Positions 26,991 through 36,277 of a stretch of 64,000 nt of DNA are shown in pieces. The translations under genes and the position numbers were made by a program. Source of the stretch: JBBATK01 sp044228285 (GTDB lineage: Bacteria; Bacteroidota; Ignavibacteria; Kapaibacteriales; NICIL-2); the NCBI GenBank assembly GCA_044228285.1, contig JBGAVD010000006.1, positions 183,189 through 247,188 on the forward strand. The letters run 5' to 3'. The notes beneath the pieces are model-generated. The model was not told the DNA's origin and ran no database searches. It saw only the letters and a list, made by a program, of their open reading frames with translations. Every line of letters begins with the position of its first letter. Position 1 is the first letter of the stretch.

Positions 26991-27345
26991 CTTCGACTAC
27001 GCTCAGCCACCTCGTAAAACAATTGCCCGAACTAATGTGGTCCCTGATCCAGTCAAGGTCCCTGAGCGGAGTCGAAGGGCCGTTGAAGTCAGGGCTTCGA
27101 CTCCGCTCAGCCACCTCGTAAAACAATTGCCCGAACTAACGTTGGTCCCTGATCCAGTCAAGGTCCCTGAGCGGAGTCGAAGGGCCGTTGACGTCATGGC
27201 TTCGACTACGCTCAGCCACCTCGTAAAACAATTGCCCGAACTAATGTTGGTCCCTGATCCAGTCAAGGTCCCTGAGCGGAGTCGAGGGGCCGTTGACGTC
27301 AGGGCTTCGACTACGCTCAGCCACCGTGCTTCAACTGCGCTCAGC
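26991..27345. repeat. Tandem repeat array, about 105 bp x 3 plus partial copies
   Basis: Three near-identical units begin at 26991, 27095 and 27200 (period 104 then 105), with a partial unit at 27305 and a shorter degenerate one near 27330. Each holds CTTCGACTACGCTCAG (or CTCCG) at its start and its reverse complement CTGAGCGGAGTCGAAG near its end, so the array can form many alternative hairpins. The spacer in each unit includes CTCGTAAAACAATTGCCCG and GGTCCCTGATCCAGTCAAGG. The array fills the whole gap between the convergent arr and guaA genes. Open frames through it on both strands arise from the near multiple-of-3 period and are not genes. Confidence 0.95.
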
Positions 27346-27360
27346 AACCAAGCAACCGCC

Positions 27361-28902
27361 CTACTCCCACTCAATCGTCGCAGGCGGTTTAGAGCTAATG
27401 TCATAGACAACACGATTGATTCCTCGAACTTCATTAATGATACGGTTCGAGATATGGGCGAGCACGTCATAAGGCATGTGATACCAGTCAGCGGTCATGC
27501 CGTCGGTGCTTGTGACGGCGCGAAGCGCAACAACATTTTCGTAGGTACGTTCATCGCCCATGACGCCGACCGATTGAATTGGTAGGATAACAGCGAAGGC
27601 TTGCCAGATCTCGTTGTAGAGTCCAGCCTTGCGGATTTCTTCCAGATAGATCTCATCTGCCCGACGCAATAGATCTAAGAGTTGTGGAGTGATGGCACCG
27701 AGGACGCGGATGGCGAGTCCCGGACCTGGGAAGGGGTGACGCTCAATAAACCAATCTGGAATACCGAGCTCACGTCCTACGGCACGCACTTCATCTTTGA
27801 ACAACTCACGGAAAGGTTCAATGAGTTTGAGGTGCATTTTCTCTGGTAATCCGCCAACGTTGTGGTGTGTTTTGATGGTTTGTGACGGACCCTTCACGCT
27901 CACGGATTCAATAACGTCGGGATACAAGGTGCCCTGTACCAGCCACTGCGCATCATTGAACTTGCGTGCCTCTGGTTCGAATAGTTCGATGAAACTGTTG
28001 CCAATGATTTTGCGCTTTTGCTCGGGATCCGACACACCAGCAAGACGCGTTAAGAATACATCGGATGCGTCTAAGACATCGATACTCATCGAGAAATTCT
28101 CACGGAACAGTCGCTCGATCGTTGCGCTCTCTTGCAGACGCATCAAGCCGGAGTCAACGTGAATACAGTGTAGTTGATCACCTATTGCTTTGTGAAGCAG
28201 TACTGCCGCTACTGTTGAATCAACACCGCCAGACAAGGCGCAGATCACGCTCTGGTCACCAACCCGAGCTCGTATCTCAGCGATCTCACGTTCAATAAAT
28301 GAGCCTGCATTCCAATCTGTGGCGCAGCCACAGATTCCTACTACAAAGTTGCGCAAGATGCTTGCACCTTCTGTGCTGTGGTACACTTCAGGGTGAAACT
28401 GTATTCCCCAGATACGACGTTCACGATTGCGTACGGCACAGATTGGTGCGTTCTCGGTATTTGCAACAACATCAAAGCCGTCGGGAATCTTGGTTAGCGA
28501 GTCACCGTGACTCATCCACACCTGCGACTTCTCAGGAACATCGCGAAAGAGATCTGCGTGATCAGAGATGTGTAAATGCGCCCGACCAAACTCACGCTTC
28601 GCGGAACGATTGACCTCGCCACCTAGTTGATAGGCAATGAGCTGGAGTCCGTAACAGATACCCAACACTGGTACGCCAAGCTCAAACACCTCTTTCGAGG
28701 AGTGCGGAGCACCTTCTTCGTACACACTGGAAGGACCGCCCGAGAGAATGATACCACTGGCATTGAATGAACGCAGTTTCTCAATACTTGTCGTGTATGG
28801 ATGAATCTCTGCATACACACCAACCTCACGAACCTTACGCGCGATAAGCTGAGTGAATTGTGAGCCGAAATCAAGAATGATGATGGATTGAGTGTGCGTC
28901 AT
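27361..28902 (-). CDS. guaA: GMP synthase (glutamine-hydrolysing)
   Basis: 513 residues from the ATG at 28902 (MTHTQSIIILDFGSQ); an ATG at 28920 would add six residues not usual in the family. It converts XMP, ATP and glutamine to GMP in the cytoplasm. The class I glutamine amidotransferase domain has Cys83 in GICYGLQL and His170/Glu172 in QFHPEV. The ATP-pyrophosphatase domain has the P-loop SGGVDS at 224-229, and the C-terminal dimerisation domain ends in PPATIEWE, the standard GuaA terminus. The normal stop lies only about 15 bp from the repeat array, which therefore has not disrupted the gene. It is divergent from the metH-like gene. Confidence 0.98.
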   Translation of the reverse strand: MTHTQSIIILDFGSQFTQLIARKVREVGVYAEIHPYTTSIEKLRSFNASGIILSGGPSSVYEEGAPHSSKEVFELGVPVLGICYGLQLIAYQLGGEVNRSAKREFGRAHLHISDHADLFRDVPEKSQVWMSHGDSLTKIPDGFDVVANTENAPICAVRNRERRIWGIQFHPEVYHSTEGASILRNFVVGICGCATDWNAGSFIEREIAEIRARVGDQSVICALSGGVDSTVAAVLLHKAIGDQLHCIHVDSGLMRLQESATIERLFRENFSMSIDVLDASDVFLTRLAGVSDPEQKRKIIGNSFIELFEPEARKFNDAQWLVQGTLYPDVIESVSVKGPSQTIKTHHNVGGLPEKMHLKLIEPFRELFKDEVRAVGRELGIPDWFIERHPFPGPGLAIRVLGAITPQLLDLLRRADEIYLEEIRKAGLYNEIWQAFAVILPIQSVGVMGDERTYENVVALRAVTSTDGMTADWYHMPYDVLAHISNRIINEVRGINRVVYDISSKPPATIEWE

Positions 28903-29032
28903 AGGCTTCAATAGGTACAAGAATTGTAGAGAGATTACAAAAATAGTCGCCTAGCGGACAGCCAAGCATGTCAATTTGTTGGACAGTCAGCCCAAAACGA
29001 GCCTTCTACCAGCCCCTAAGCGGCTTCATTGC

Positions 29033-29040
29033 TATATTTG
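29033..29040 (+). promoter_or_regulatory. Candidate -7 promoter element before the metH-like gene
   Basis: TATATTTG matches the Bacteroidota housekeeping -7 consensus TAnnTTTG and lies 25 nt before the ATG at 29066. No matching TTG at the -33 position was seen at the usual 19-nt spacing, so the call is tentative. Confidence 0.35.
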
Positions 29041-29065
29041 TAGGATATAACCAGTCCACCCCAGC

Positions 29066-30952
29066 ATGAACCCATTTCTCAAAGCTCTTGAGCAACGCGT
29101 GTTGCTCTTCGACGGCGCTACCGGCACCAATCTCCAATCCCAGAATCTCAGTATTGAGGACTTTGGCGGCAAGGACTTTGAAGGCTGTAATGAAATGCTC
29201 TGCGTAACAAAGCCCTCAGCCGTTCGCCGAGTGCATGAGGACTTCCTAAAAGCTGGCGCAGATATCATCGAAACAAACTCCTTTGGCTCTACTTCTATAG
29301 TGCTGGCAGAGTATGACATTGCCGACAGAGCATACGAACTCTCGCGCTTAAGCGCAGAAATCGCCCGCAGCTGCGCAGATGAATACTCAACACCTGAAAA
29401 ACCTCGCTTTGTGGCTGGCTCTCTCGGACCTGGCACAAAACTCCCCTCGCTCCTTCATATCAGCTTTGATGCTGTTGAAGAAGCATACTACGTAGCCGCA
29501 AAAGGAATGATTGATGGCGGTGCGGATATCCTTTGCGTGGAAACATGTCAAGACATGCTCCAAGTCAAAGCAGCGATTTCTGGCGCTGAGCGCGCTATTG
29601 CTGAGTGGAAGGCAAATTCGACCCCAGACTGGCGCATGGGCGAGATTCCGATCATTGCTAGTGTTACCATAGAGACCACAGGCACCATGCTTATGGGTAC
29701 AGAGATCGCAGCTGCGTTGACGACTCTCGAGCCCTACTCCAGCGTGAAAGTCGTGGGTATGAACTGCGCGACAGGTCCTAAAGAAATGGAAGAGAATGTA
29801 CGCTTCCTCACCCAAAACTCTCCGAAGCCAATCTTCCTTATGCCAAATGCAGGCTTGCCTGAGAATGTTGGCGGCGTTGCCCACTACCACCTGAGCCCAT
29901 CAGAAATGCAGAAGTGGATGAAACGCTATGTGGAAGAGTTTGGCGTGCGCGTTGTTGGTGGCTGCTGCGGAACGACGCACGAACACATTAGAGCATTGAA
30001 TGATTACCTGAGTGTCTATAACGCTCAGCAAAACTTGCCATCAGCGCAAAAACAAAAGACGCCGAATCAAGACGTCGATTTCGTTCCTAGCGTTTCGAGT
30101 ATTTACTCGTCGGTCAGCATGCGCGTGGATCCCGCTCCCTTACTCGTTGGTGAACGGTGTAATGCCAACGGCTCCAAGAAGTTTCGCGAACTGTTGCTTG
30201 CTGAAGACTACGACTCCATGGTGAACATGGCGAAGGAACAAATTCGTGAAGGTGCACACGTACTGGATGTCTGCGTAGCCTACGTAGGACGTGATGAGGT
30301 TCGTGATATGACCGAGGTCATTAAGCGCTTTAATACTGCCGTCACGATTCCACTCATGATTGATTCAACAGAAACAATTGTGATTGAGACAGCGTTGAAG
30401 CTCTATGGCGGACGCGCCATTATTAACTCCATCAATTTTGAAGACGGTACAGAGAAGGCTGATAGAATTCTAGAGTTGGCCAAGAAGTACGGCGCAGCCG
30501 TCGTTGCTCTGTCGATCGATGAGGAAGGTCAAGCCTACACCTTCGAAAAGAAAATATCCATCGCTCAACGCATTCGAAACCATGCTGTCGACGTTCATGG
30601 TATGCGGGAAGATGACTTGATCTTTGATGCTCTTACATTTCCGCTGGGTAGCGGACAGGAGGATCTACGCGATAGTGGAATAAACACAATCAATGCTATT
30701 CGGGAAATCAAACGTCTCATGCCTCGCGCAAAAACCATCCTCGGTTTAAGCAACGCGAGCTTCGGTTTGAAAGCGCACATTCGCCATATCCTTAACTCGG
30801 TGTTTCTGCACTATGCTATCGAGGCAGGACTTGATATGGCTATCGTCCACGCATCGAAAATTATGCCTCTCTACAAAATCGATGAGCGCGGACGCGAACT
30901 CTGTCGCGAACTTATTTTTGATGAGCGCAAGTGGTCTGAAGCCGTAGCCTAA
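29066..30952 (+). CDS. metH: MetH N-terminal half: homocysteine and folate domains only
   Basis: 628 residues. Residues ~1-325 are the homocysteine-binding methyltransferase barrel: LLFDGATGTNLQ, GADIIETNSFGS, and the zinc cysteines Cys234 in GMNCATGP and Cys300/Cys301 in GGCCGT. Residues ~350-620 are the pterin-binding barrel that accepts methyltetrahydrofolate (LLVGERCNANGSKKF, MIDSTE, then GLSNASFG). Cobalamin-dependent methionine synthase normally continues with a cap, a B12 domain and an activation domain to about 1200 residues. Here it stops after the linker at ELIFDERKWSEAVA, and no remnant of the missing parts is seen downstream. It is either half of a split enzyme or a truncated one. 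Conserved sites look intact, favouring a working split enzyme. Confidence 0.9.
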   Translation: MNPFLKALEQRVLLFDGATGTNLQSQNLSIEDFGGKDFEGCNEMLCVTKPSAVRRVHEDFLKAGADIIETNSFGSTSIVLAEYDIADRAYELSRLSAEIARSCADEYSTPEKPRFVAGSLGPGTKLPSLLHISFDAVEEAYYVAAKGMIDGGADILCVETCQDMLQVKAAISGAERAIAEWKANSTPDWRMGEIPIIASVTIETTGTMLMGTEIAAALTTLEPYSSVKVVGMNCATGPKEMEENVRFLTQNSPKPIFLMPNAGLPENVGGVAHYHLSPSEMQKWMKRYVEEFGVRVVGGCCGTTHEHIRALNDYLSVYNAQQNLPSAQKQKTPNQDVDFVPSVSSIYSSVSMRVDPAPLLVGERCNANGSKKFRELLLAEDYDSMVNMAKEQIREGAHVLDVCVAYVGRDEVRDMTEVIKRFNTAVTIPLMIDSTETIVIETALKLYGGRAIINSINFEDGTEKADRILELAKKYGAAVVALSIDEEGQAYTFEKKISIAQRIRNHAVDVHGMREDDLIFDALTFPLGSGQEDLRDSGINTINAIREIKRLMPRAKTILGLSNASFGLKAHIRHILNSVFLHYAIEAGLDMAIVHASKIMPLYKIDERGRELCRELIFDERKWSEAVA

Positions 30953-31016
30953 TCACCACCTTCTCATGGCTTCTCTTTATTAACCGCTGCGCTTCGCGCA
31001 TCGCAGTGGCGATTGT

Positions 31017-31046
31017 AGTCAGCCGACACTACGATGTCGGCTGACT
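31017..31046. terminator. Hairpin between convergent metH-like and T9SS cargo genes
   Basis: A perfect 12-bp stem, AGTCAGCCGACA / TGTCGGCTGACT, with a 6-nt loop, in the 105-bp gap between gene ends. A second imperfect GC-rich hairpin (GCGC-TTC-GCGC core) lies at about 30985-31009. There is no T-run. Confidence 0.5.
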
Positions 31047-31057
31047 CCACTCGTGAT

Positions 31058-34000
31058 TTATCGCAATACACTGAATCGTGTTGTAAGCACACGATTGCTC
31101 TTGTTGAGATAGACGAAGTACGGTCCACTTGAAAGATGAGAAACATCAAGTCGAAGAGTGTGCGCACCAGCGCCGAGTTGTGTGTTGTGATATTCGCTGA
31201 CACGCTGACCCAGTGAGTTAACGATGAAGATATCTGTTTGTTCTATGGTAGCCTCAGTTTGGAACTGTATGTTCATGTGTTGTGACGATGGATTCGGATA
31301 AGCAACAAGCTCCTCCGAGCCCATCAGTCCGCCGCGTTCATCATCTACAGCGAGAAGAACGCCAGTAAATGGAGCTGGGCAACCACTAGAAAGGCTGGCT
31401 CCGTAGGATTGAATCGAATACTGGTATAAACCAGGATTATCCATAGAGAAGCTGTATTCTGACAACTGAGGTTCAATGATACTTAGCACGGAATCGCTGC
31501 CCTTGGCGTCACGCGCAAGAAGCACATAGTAGAGAACACTTTTATCGGGTGATGGCGTCCATTTGAGATTGACCACATTCTTCAGGTTGTATGATCCCGA
31601 ACGGTTCGATGGTGCAGGAAGAGTTGTCTTCGGATTCACGAAGTAGTTTGGAGAATAGAGAAGTCGGGACGCACGATTTCCGTCCCAACGCTGTGCATAG
31701 ATGTAATAGCCGCACTCCTTCAGTGAATCAGACAAAGTGTAGTTAAAGACACCAGTCTTTTCCAGGGCACTGCCGATAAAAAAACCATCAAAGCCGCTTG
31801 AGTCGGAATCGAGGAAGAAGTCTACGGTCGCGCTGTCGTTTGCGCCACCATTTTCCCAAGTACAATAGATGTTGCGAGCAACGTTGGTAGCTGTATAACT
31901 GAATTCAGCCTTCGGTTTGTTGAGCTGCCAGATACTGACAGAGTCGCCATTTTGCTTGCCGATAATCCCCAACTTCCATTGACCGTCCGCCGGAGCGCGC
32001 AAAACCCAGAGTCCTACATCATTGCTATTGGCAGCTGGTGAAAAGATGACCGAAGAGTCAGAAGTTGTGCCATTGTAGATTTTCTGAGCCGGCGACACTA
32101 AGAACGACTGTGGTTGCCCCGTTCCTGAAACTTGGGCAAATGCGAAACGAGCGGACTTCGTGGTGAAAGGCACATAGGTGGTATCAACAGCCTGAATACC
32201 ATTTCCCTTCACATGAAAGGTTATCTGATTGAGGCTTGTGGATCCGCCAGACTGCAGACCAATAAAGTCCTTTGTTTCTGTAAACGGATTCTTAAGTAGA
32301 TCAACCCAAACACCCCAAACTCCCATCCAGCCAAAATCTAAATCGCAGCTGAGGATGTCGTTTTTCACTTGGACTCCAACCTTAAATACACGCGCCGGTA
32401 ATTTCAGTTTCTTGGCAACGATGCTGAGTGCCGGATTGTTTTTCATAAGATCAGGAATGGTAACATCTCCTGAAGCACTAAAGCGTATGTCGTATTTAGG
32501 GTAGATCGAATGTGATCCTTGAACAGCTCCTTCAAAAAACCAGTTGTTTGCGCCCAACTCAATCATGGTCAATTTGCCATCTAGGGCAATGTCCAATGTA
32601 TTCTTGTTCGCCACGAAGTTACTGACACCACTAACATTCATTGCCCAGACATCATCCTTTCCGAAAATTTTGAGTTTTCCGTCAACCTCAATATCTCCAA
32701 CTTCATATACTTTAACCTTACCTCCTAGTTCAAAGAGACCAAATCCGTTGAGTTTATTCGCCAATCTAGATGGAATTCCGAACTGGTCCGATACAGTAGG
32801 CCAATCCGCACGGGTGCCTACTGTGGCGCTACCTACTAGCTTGTTCTGGCTCTTGACTGAGTTGTCAATTTCAAGATCCAAAGCTGTCCAATTGATAAAA
32901 TGCCATGGCGAATCGCCGGGTAGCGGTAATACGCAGATGGGAGAGGACGCCTTTATGCCAAACTTTGCGTTCGTTAGTCGATCGTTGATAGATACTGATG
33001 AGAAACCTACATTAGAGAAAATCGGAGTGCGCACCAAGCAGTCGATGGAAAGCTTGTCACCTGCCTTGTCATAACTAACATCCATGTTCTTGATACACCA
33101 CTCGGGATTTCCTAATACTCCAATGTTCTCCAGATGTACTGAGGTCGGCATATGCCATTGCCCACCAGGATCTACGCTCACGTCGCGCAGTAAAATCCCT
33201 GAGGATAAAGTTTGCCGTATTGTTGCTCCACAACCTTCATTCAGATCCCGTAACTTCACCCGAATATCGAACAAAGCTGTACTTGGAGCACCTGGGTCAC
33301 CAACAAGTCGCATACGTTCCATGTATACGGGCGATCCTGCAATTCGAGCCAGTATATTCAGAGGCACAGCTATGGTTGAGAAAACTAGGCTGTCGTTAAG
33401 GTTGAGCGTCGTGACGGTGCTACCCGTATCTGTATTGATCACTGGAGCTCCATTTGCTTTCATTTGACCGGAAAAGCTGATGGAACTGTTGTTAGGGGTG
33501 GTATCGATCTCGAGACGGGTACCGCTAAAATTTAAAGCAGATCCAATGTTCGCTTCGTTTGCATCTGTTAAGACAAGTTTGTTACCAGTACCCGTACTTT
33601 GAAAGGTTCCTTGCTTAACGGGAATAGTAAGGGTAAAGACGTGTTTGCCTTTATGTATATATTTCCATTCTCGAATTGGAACCTGAATGTCAAAGCTATT
33701 ACTTTCAGCTGTCCCAAGATTTCCTGCCTCGAGCTTAAACTCGAACTTGTCGCCAGCATTTAGTTCGTTAAAGATCTGTTGCCCCTGCTTACCAGCATTT
33801 CCGATAACAAGACTCTCGCCAGACTGTTGTGTACTTGAGTAACGAAATTGAAACTCATAATCTTGGGTGATCGGTGTCCCGTTTACGTCTTGGGTTTGGA
33901 CGAATCGCTTTGCAAAGTTTGCCCAAAGCTTCTGCGTTGGTTTGCCATAGTCACGGATGGCAAGAAAGAAAGAGCAGCCAGTATTGCTGACAGCACCTTT

Positions 34001-34633
34001 GAACTTATCGTTAGAATTACGGCCGAGATAAAGAGGGAAGTCTGTCACCGCAGTCACTTTATAGAACGTAGCGCCTTGCTGGTACGGTATATCAGCCCAG
34101 TTGCCTCCAAGTTGCGAGCAGATGAAATCAGGTAGTGAGCCTCCCTTCTTTTCAATTGTCATGCGCACAAGACCCGTATTGAAGTAGGTCCAGCCTGAAG
34201 GCTGGTACGACTGGATGTTCAGAGACGCTGCAGTAATAGTATTATCGGAACCCTTCAAACTAAGAATTGCGGTGCAACGGTACTTGTCATGTTTATTGAG
34301 ACGAGACAACGAAGCTTCATCTTCCCATTGAATCGACTTCTTGCCGTCCGAGGTTATGGTACCGACATCCCCGCTTAGCTCCTGGACTGTAGGTTTGGCA
34401 AAAAAGATATCGGAGCTAGAGGTATCCATGTGCTTCACGCACTTGGCGTCGAATTCGACTGTAATTCCATCGACAGGGATGTTGGCAATACTGTAGTTGA
34501 TAACCACATATTGCTTTCCGTCGTCGTGCTTCTTCACCTCAACGGTGATATCGGAAATTTTCGGATCTGCTGCGAGAGCATGAGAGGAAACAAGGAGCAG
34601 CGAAACGATAAATGCGTAGAATAGCTTGTTCAT
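31058..34633 (-). CDS. Very large T9SS cargo with C-terminal sorting domain
   Basis: 1191 residues with a signal peptide (YAFIVSLLLVSSHALA, cleavage near residue 22). The N-terminal region (SDITVEVKKHDDGKQYVVIN) and much of the body look like beta-sandwich strands; a fibronectin-III-like module is seen near 1000-1095 (VNLKWTPSPDKSVLYYVLLA). The last ~85 residues, beginning LVAYPNPSSQHMNIQFQT with NSLGQRVSEY and LSSGPYFVYL, are a classical T9SS type A sorting domain. No catalytic motif was recognised. Being this long and repetitive, it is probably an adhesin or surface-layer-like protein. Its promoter would be in the 359 bp before the IS element, so the IS may affect its expression. Confidence 0.85.
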   Translation of the reverse strand: MNKLFYAFIVSLLLVSSHALAADPKISDITVEVKKHDDGKQYVVINYSIANIPVDGITVEFDAKCVKHMDTSSSDIFFAKPTVQELSGDVGTITSDGKKSIQWEDEASLSRLNKHDKYRCTAILSLKGSDNTITAASLNIQSYQPSGWTYFNTGLVRMTIEKKGGSLPDFICSQLGGNWADIPYQQGATFYKVTAVTDFPLYLGRNSNDKFKGAVSNTGCSFFLAIRDYGKPTQKLWANFAKRFVQTQDVNGTPITQDYEFQFRYSSTQQSGESLVIGNAGKQGQQIFNELNAGDKFEFKLEAGNLGTAESNSFDIQVPIREWKYIHKGKHVFTLTIPVKQGTFQSTGTGNKLVLTDANEANIGSALNFSGTRLEIDTTPNNSSISFSGQMKANGAPVINTDTGSTVTTLNLNDSLVFSTIAVPLNILARIAGSPVYMERMRLVGDPGAPSTALFDIRVKLRDLNEGCGATIRQTLSSGILLRDVSVDPGGQWHMPTSVHLENIGVLGNPEWCIKNMDVSYDKAGDKLSIDCLVRTPIFSNVGFSSVSINDRLTNAKFGIKASSPICVLPLPGDSPWHFINWTALDLEIDNSVKSQNKLVGSATVGTRADWPTVSDQFGIPSRLANKLNGFGLFELGGKVKVYEVGDIEVDGKLKIFGKDDVWAMNVSGVSNFVANKNTLDIALDGKLTMIELGANNWFFEGAVQGSHSIYPKYDIRFSASGDVTIPDLMKNNPALSIVAKKLKLPARVFKVGVQVKNDILSCDLDFGWMGVWGVWVDLLKNPFTETKDFIGLQSGGSTSLNQITFHVKGNGIQAVDTTYVPFTTKSARFAFAQVSGTGQPQSFLVSPAQKIYNGTTSDSSVIFSPAANSNDVGLWVLRAPADGQWKLGIIGKQNGDSVSIWQLNKPKAEFSYTATNVARNIYCTWENGGANDSATVDFFLDSDSSGFDGFFIGSALEKTGVFNYTLSDSLKECGYYIYAQRWDGNRASRLLYSPNYFVNPKTTLPAPSNRSGSYNLKNVVNLKWTPSPDKSVLYYVLLARDAKGSDSVLSIIEPQLSEYSFSMDNPGLYQYSIQSYGASLSSGCPAPFTGVLLAVDDERGGLMGSEELVAYPNPSSQHMNIQFQTEATIEQTDIFIVNSLGQRVSEYHNTQLGAGAHTLRLDVSHLSSGPYFVYLNKSNRVLTTRFSVLR

Positions 34634-34992
34634 ACCGTGAAAATTTTGTGAAACAGTGATTTCAATACCGCTCTGGTCGATCTGCCAAACGCTCCTGGGC
34701 GTTCTTGTTAGTAGTCGCTCGCAATGAAGTGTGTCTTTACTCCAGATTTGTTCTGACTAGAGCCGAATATGCTCTGGCAGTTGACGCACCTTGCTCAACC
34801 GAAAAACTCCACGGCAGTATGATTCCGATCTAGTGAGTAGCCGAAGCGATTGTTTGTCAGACTCTCTCAGGCTATGAATAACTGAAAAATGATCAGATTT
34901 CATTTGCTTTCTCGAAAGCGCAACGTTCGCTCCATTGTCTGCTGCACTAGTCGCATACACGATAGTGCACCTCTGAACTATCTCTGTTGGGG
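34634..34992. other. Intergenic region between T9SS cargo gene and IS element
   Basis: A gap of 359 bp with no supported gene; a short minus-strand frame at 34757-34960 has no recognisable content. It should hold the promoter of the cargo gene starting at 34633. Confidence 0.4.
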
Positions 34993-35020
34993 TTGACCCG
35001 ATTTAGTGGAGGCGATTTAA
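34993..35020. repeat. IS3 terminal inverted repeat (orfB end)
   Basis: Starts TTGACCCGATTTAGTGGAGG. It matches the reverse complement of 36250-36277 at 19 of the first 23 positions. Confidence 0.85.
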
Positions 35021-35899
35021 ATTAGTAAAAAGCATTCTATGTTCATGCTCTACCGGACTGATATTGCCCAGCGTACTGTGCATTCTCTGCCGATTGTAGT
35101 AGAACTCGATGTACCGATAAACCATCGATCTGGCTGCTGTTAAGTTCGCTGGTATCATGTGTGACAAGGCCGACTCTTCTTTCAGCGTACTGAAGAATGA
35201 TTCCGCCACAGCATTGTCCTAACAGTTTGCGCGACGACTCATACTCTGTGTGATGTTGAAGCGTTGAAGAACGTAACGAAACGCTTTCGACGCATATTGA
35301 CTCCCTCTGTCAGAGTGGAAGATTAGCGATGGTCCTAGCTCGGATTTGCGTCTTGTTTTCAAGGCACGCCATAAAGCAATGATCACTAGCTTCTCGTCGA
35401 TACGGTCACTCATATGCCAGCCTATGATTCGCCGTGAGCCCAGGTCCATAACAGTAGCCAAATACACGAAACCTGTTAGGGTTGGTATGTACGTTATGTC
35501 TCCACACCATACTCGATTAAGCTCCTTCTGGTCAAACTGGCGCTCAAGAAGATTTGGAGATACGGCGTGCGCGTGATTCGAGTCTGTGGTCTTCACACTT
35601 CTTTTGCGACGTCGTGCAACCAGCTCCTGTTCGCGCATGAGCCTTGCTACACGCTTTCTAGACACCCGAAGGTTCTTCGACTTTGTAATCTCAGCATGCA
35701 CGCGAGGCGAACCATAACGCTTACTGTGTTGTTCAAAGATCTCATGAACGATTGGTTTCAACTTCTCGTCCTGTTGGTCTCTAGCACTTGGCTTTCGTTT
35801 CAGCCAAGCGTAGTAACCGCTAACGCTAATTTGTAGAACTCGGCACATCAGATCGATACGATGCTCGCCTGTGTGTCGCTTAACAAATTGGTATCTCAA
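35003..35899 (-). pseudogene. IS3 transposase OrfB with in-frame amber codon
   Basis: 298 codons in one frame, broken by TAG at codon 227 (35219-35221). Before it come the HTH_21 region and integrase core with catalytic Asp134 (VWCGDITYIP) and Asp197 (FHSDRGSQYAS). After it the frame continues D-N-A-V-A-E-SFFSTLK, carrying catalytic Glu233. The family has Trp (TGG) where TAG stands (xCWDNAxxE), so a single base change explains the break. Other genes in the window stop at TAG, so the codon is not reassigned. The truncated product lacks the third DDE residue and should be inactive. Confidence 0.93.
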
Positions 35900-36204
35900 G
35901 GCTTTGTCTGGGTTGCAAAGAAGGCCGTCGCTTTTTTTAAAATGGTGACTTCCTCGGCTCTCTCAGCCAGCTCCTTGCGAAGCCGACGTACTTCAGACTG
36001 AAGCTCCTGAACACTTGGACCGTCATTTTCTGACTCTTTTGGAGCATACTTCTCGATCCAGTTTCTTAGGTTATTCTCGTGTACACCAAGTTCAAGTGAA
36101 ACCTGTTTGAGGCTCTTTTTTGAGCTCTGGAATACGCTGACGGCCTCCTTCTTAAAGGTCTCGTCAAAGGTCTGACGGCTACGTTTTGAGTCGTTCTCTT
36201 GCAC
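35896..36204 (-). CDS. IS3 transposase OrfA (helix-turn-helix subunit)
   Basis: 102 residues. The N-terminal half is the IS3 OrfA HTH (FDETFKKEAVSVF, then LKQVSLELGVHENNLRNWIE), which binds the element's ends. The C-terminal half is a leucine-zipper coiled coil (VQELQSEVRRLRKELAERAE). Near the end, at ILKKATAFF, an A7G run permits -1 slippage. In the -1 frame the sequence continues as SDGLLCNPDKALRYQFV and joins OrfB. OrfA itself is intact. Confidence 0.92.
   Translation of the reverse strand: MQENDSKRSRQTFDETFKKEAVSVFQSSKKSLKQVSLELGVHENNLRNWIEKYAPKESENDGPSVQELQSEVRRLRKELAERAEEVTILKKATAFFATQTKP
35931..35938 (-). promoter_or_regulatory. Programmed -1 frameshift site in IS3
   Basis: On the minus strand the run AAAAAAAG follows TTTT inside orfA. 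Slipping one base back fuses orfA to orfB in frame, the known IS3-family mechanism. Confidence 0.7.
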
Positions 36205-36249
36205 AACTAGTCTCCTGTAAATAGTGGGTAAAACTAAGGTCTATCACCT

Positions 36250-36277
36250 TATTTTCACCTCCACTTTTTCGGGTCAA
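36250..36277. repeat. IS3 terminal inverted repeat (orfA end)
   Basis: Ends in CCACTTTTTCGGGTCAA, the complement of the other terminus with a few mismatches. Confidence 0.85.

Larger units (their letters stand above)
34993..36277 (-). mobile_element. IS3-family insertion sequence, decayed
   Basis: A 1285-bp element bounded by imperfect inverted repeats that begin TTGACCCGA and end in its complement TCGGGTCAA; 19 of the first 23 bases match. It contains orfA and orfB on the minus strand, overlapping by 4 bases, with an A7G slippery run at 35931-35938 suited to a -1 frameshift making an OrfAB transposase, as in other IS3 members. orfB has an internal stop that removes the catalytic Glu, so the copy should not move by itself. 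No clear target-site duplication was found at the ends. Confidence 0.92.

Noticed and set aside
26991..27345. CRISPR array
   Set aside because: Units are ~105 bp with nearly identical 'spacers', contain inverted pairs, and no cas gene is present.
27037..27585. Long open frames on both strands across the 26991-27345 repeat array (also 27003-27470 minus)
   Set aside because: They are produced by the near multiple-of-3 repeat period, run into guaA antisense, and translate to repeated low-complexity copies of the DNA unit, not to a protein family.
35219..35221. Recoding of TAG as an amino acid
   Set aside because: Several clearly complete genes in the window end in TAG at the expected place (for example at 6757 and 39828), so TAG is a normal stop here.
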